Positions 14,955-15,783 of a stretch of DNA of 15,783 bases are shown in pieces. A program made the translations under genes and the position numbers. The notes beneath the pieces are model-generated. The model made no database searches and was not told where the DNA came from. It saw nothing but the letters and a program-made list of their open reading frames with translations. Position 1 is the first letter of the stretch. Each line of letters begins with the position of its first letter. Origin of the DNA: an uncultured Planctomycetaceae bacterium (GTDB taxonomy: Bacteria; Planctomycetota; Planctomycetia; Pirellulales; UBA1268); contig CAJBSQ010000530.1 in NCBI GenBank assembly GCA_903958265.1, positions 1-15,783 on the forward strand, read 5' to 3'.

Positions 14955-15207
14955 GCCCGTCCGACTGGGGAAAACTCGTGCAGGCGCATGACGACCGGGC
15001 CGCATCGAGCCAGACTAGTCCCGGCTGGTGCTCCTCATGATCCGCTCCGCCGACGCCTGCCGAAGTGCCATTGGCCGGGCTATCCCCATCCCTCAAGCAA
15101 GGGAATCCGGTTCGCCTGCCCATCCCTCACCGAACACTCCCGAGGCGCCGCTCTTTTCTGATAAAACGTCACAAAGCCAATGTTCCCTCTCAAAGGACTC
15201 GACCACC
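14955..15207. other. Intergenic region upstream of the SnoaL-like gene
   Basis: A 253-bp gap holding dispersed repeat copy C (15059-15086), a small palindrome GACTAGTC near 15013-15020 and the ribosome binding site of the next gene. An in-frame extension of the downstream gene to 15028 crosses the repeat and lacks coding character, so I treat it as non-coding. Confidence 0.5.
15059..15086 (+). repeat. Dispersed intergenic repeat, copy C (core only)
   Basis: This 28-bp core ends in GGCCGGGCTATCCC and differs from copies A and B at three positions each. Homology to the longer 56-bp A/B unit is lost upstream of the core. It is oriented toward the SnoaL-like gene, whose ATG lies 121 bp downstream. 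Confidence 0.7.
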
Positions 15208-15702
15208 ATGGTGCATTCACAGATCTTTGCCCGCGGCCTTCTGTTCCTCTCGATCGCCTTTGCCTGCGGCAGCGTTGCCCTTGCCCAGCCGGCAACGGCC
15301 GTCACCCCGGCCCAGGAAGCCGCCATCGAGGCGGGGATCAAAGACCTCTCTACGCAGTGGTCGACCGCATACCTGAAGAACGACACCTCGATCCTTGAGC
15401 GGGTCTGGGCACCGGACTTCGTCTACGTCGAGCCATCGGGTCACCGCTTCACCAAGGCGGAGGGGATCGCCGCGCTCAAGACGGGCGGCGAGCGGCACAC
15501 CGTGTCCGAGGCCAGTTCGATCGACGTGCGGGTGTATGCCGGAGGCACGGTGGCCGTCGACATCGGCGACTACAAAGAGGCCGGCAAAGACAAGGACGGC
15601 AAGCCCTTCGAACGCGCGTCGCGGTTCACGAATGTGTGGGTGCTCAAGGACGGTGCCTGGCGGTGCGTGAGCGGCCACGCGTCGGCGATCCCCACGCGGT
15701 AG
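15208..15702 (+). CDS. Secreted SnoaL/DUF4440-like (NTF2-fold) protein
   Basis: A 164-residue protein. A signal peptide (ARGLLFLSIAFACGSVALAQ, cleavage near residues 25-30) precedes a compact NTF2-fold domain. The helix AIEAGIKDLSTQWSTAYLKN, then DTSILERVWAPDFVYVEPSG and GIAALKTGGE, follow the usual DUF4440/SnoaL layout: a long helix, a 'D...L..ha.Dfh...G' segment, then curved beta strands ending in FTNVWVLKDGAWRCVSGHAS. Members are small-ligand-binding proteins or enzymes of very mixed roles, and no catalytic residues point to a particular reaction. The ATG at 15208 has AAGGA ten bases upstream; upstream in-frame starts are rejected because they cross a repeat and lack a signal peptide. It follows the large modular gene in the same direction, with a 253-bp gap, so it probably has its own promoter. 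The 81 bases after its stop show nothing I can support. Confidence 0.85.
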   Translation: MVHSQIFARGLLFLSIAFACGSVALAQPATAVTPAQEAAIEAGIKDLSTQWSTAYLKNDTSILERVWAPDFVYVEPSGHRFTKAEGIAALKTGGERHTVSEASSIDVRVYAGGTVAVDIGDYKEAGKDKDGKPFERASRFTNVWVLKDGAWRCVSGHASAIPTR

Positions 15703-15783
15703 CGACGGTGGATGCGGGCTTGATACCGGTGGAATCATAACTGCCACAGCCGGCACGATCATGCTGATGTTCACCGCGATCAC

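Noticed and set aside
15217..15783. Minus-strand frame entering at the right edge, starting with a hydrophobic stretch
   Set aside because: Most of it is the complement of the SnoaL-like gene. Only about 80 bases lie outside it, too little to support a gene.
1..15783. CRISPR arrays, tRNA or rRNA genes, riboswitches
   Set aside because: No regularly spaced short repeats, no cloverleaf with CCA-end or conserved T-loop sequence, and no recognisable rRNA or riboswitch core was found on reading both strands.

Overview
The window is GC-rich and reads as a piece of a Planctomycetota chromosome, probably a Pirellulales-like lineage. Two large secreted proteins carry the planctomycete LEPR-type N-terminal signature (QLETRHAL and LEPRTMF). 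There is also a PEP-CTERM protein, an FGly-type sulfatase, a ThuA-domain protein, a dockerin-like EF-hand pair and an autotransporter-type beta-strand repeat. That assignment rests on protein content only; no rRNA or phylogenetic marker is present apart from the tail of isocitrate dehydrogenase.

Layout. Positions 1-780 hold the 3' end of an NADP-isocitrate dehydrogenase gene (+). It converges on a small ion-channel-like membrane protein (-) whose selectivity-filter motif is non-canonical. Positions 899-2779 encode an OPT/YSL-family transporter (-). Positions 2914-3085 are the C-terminal stump of an IS91-like transposase, abutting the stop codon of a large secreted RTX/beta-propeller protein (3086-5662, -). 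Positions 6044-7195 encode a PEP-CTERM surface protein (-). The 493-bp gap between it and the divergent sulfatase gene (7689-9269, +) is the most structured non-coding stretch. It holds a good sigma-54 promoter match facing the PEP-CTERM gene, a nested AT-rich dyad, two near-identical 25-bp palindromes at classical enhancer distance, and one copy of a dispersed repeat. Positions 9324-9560 are an IS630-like transposase stump that supplies a foreign C-terminal tail to a ThuA-like protein (to 10461, -). Positions 10770-14954 encode a 1394-residue modular secreted protein (+). It combines an autotransporter-like repeat region, an internal dockerin-like pair, a lectin-like jelly roll, a discoidin-type domain and an unclassified glycosidase-like domain. 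Positions 15208-15702 encode a secreted SnoaL/DUF4440-like protein (+).

Working together. The middle and right parts look like a loose glycan-processing and cell-surface neighbourhood: sulfatase, ThuA protein, multi-domain carbohydrate-active candidate, PEP-CTERM protein and secreted propeller. Genes are mostly single units with their own 5' regions rather than a tight operon. A dispersed repeat ending in GGCTATCCC occurs three times in intergenic DNA, always pointing toward the following gene start. Two different IS families have left only transposase C-termini, each at the 3' end of a minus-strand gene.

Most noteworthy candidates: the predicted sigma-54/tandem-palindrome regulatory region of the PEP-CTERM gene; the modular protein with an unclassified catalytic-like domain behind a dockerin; the channel with a TLGTG filter; and the three-copy repeat.
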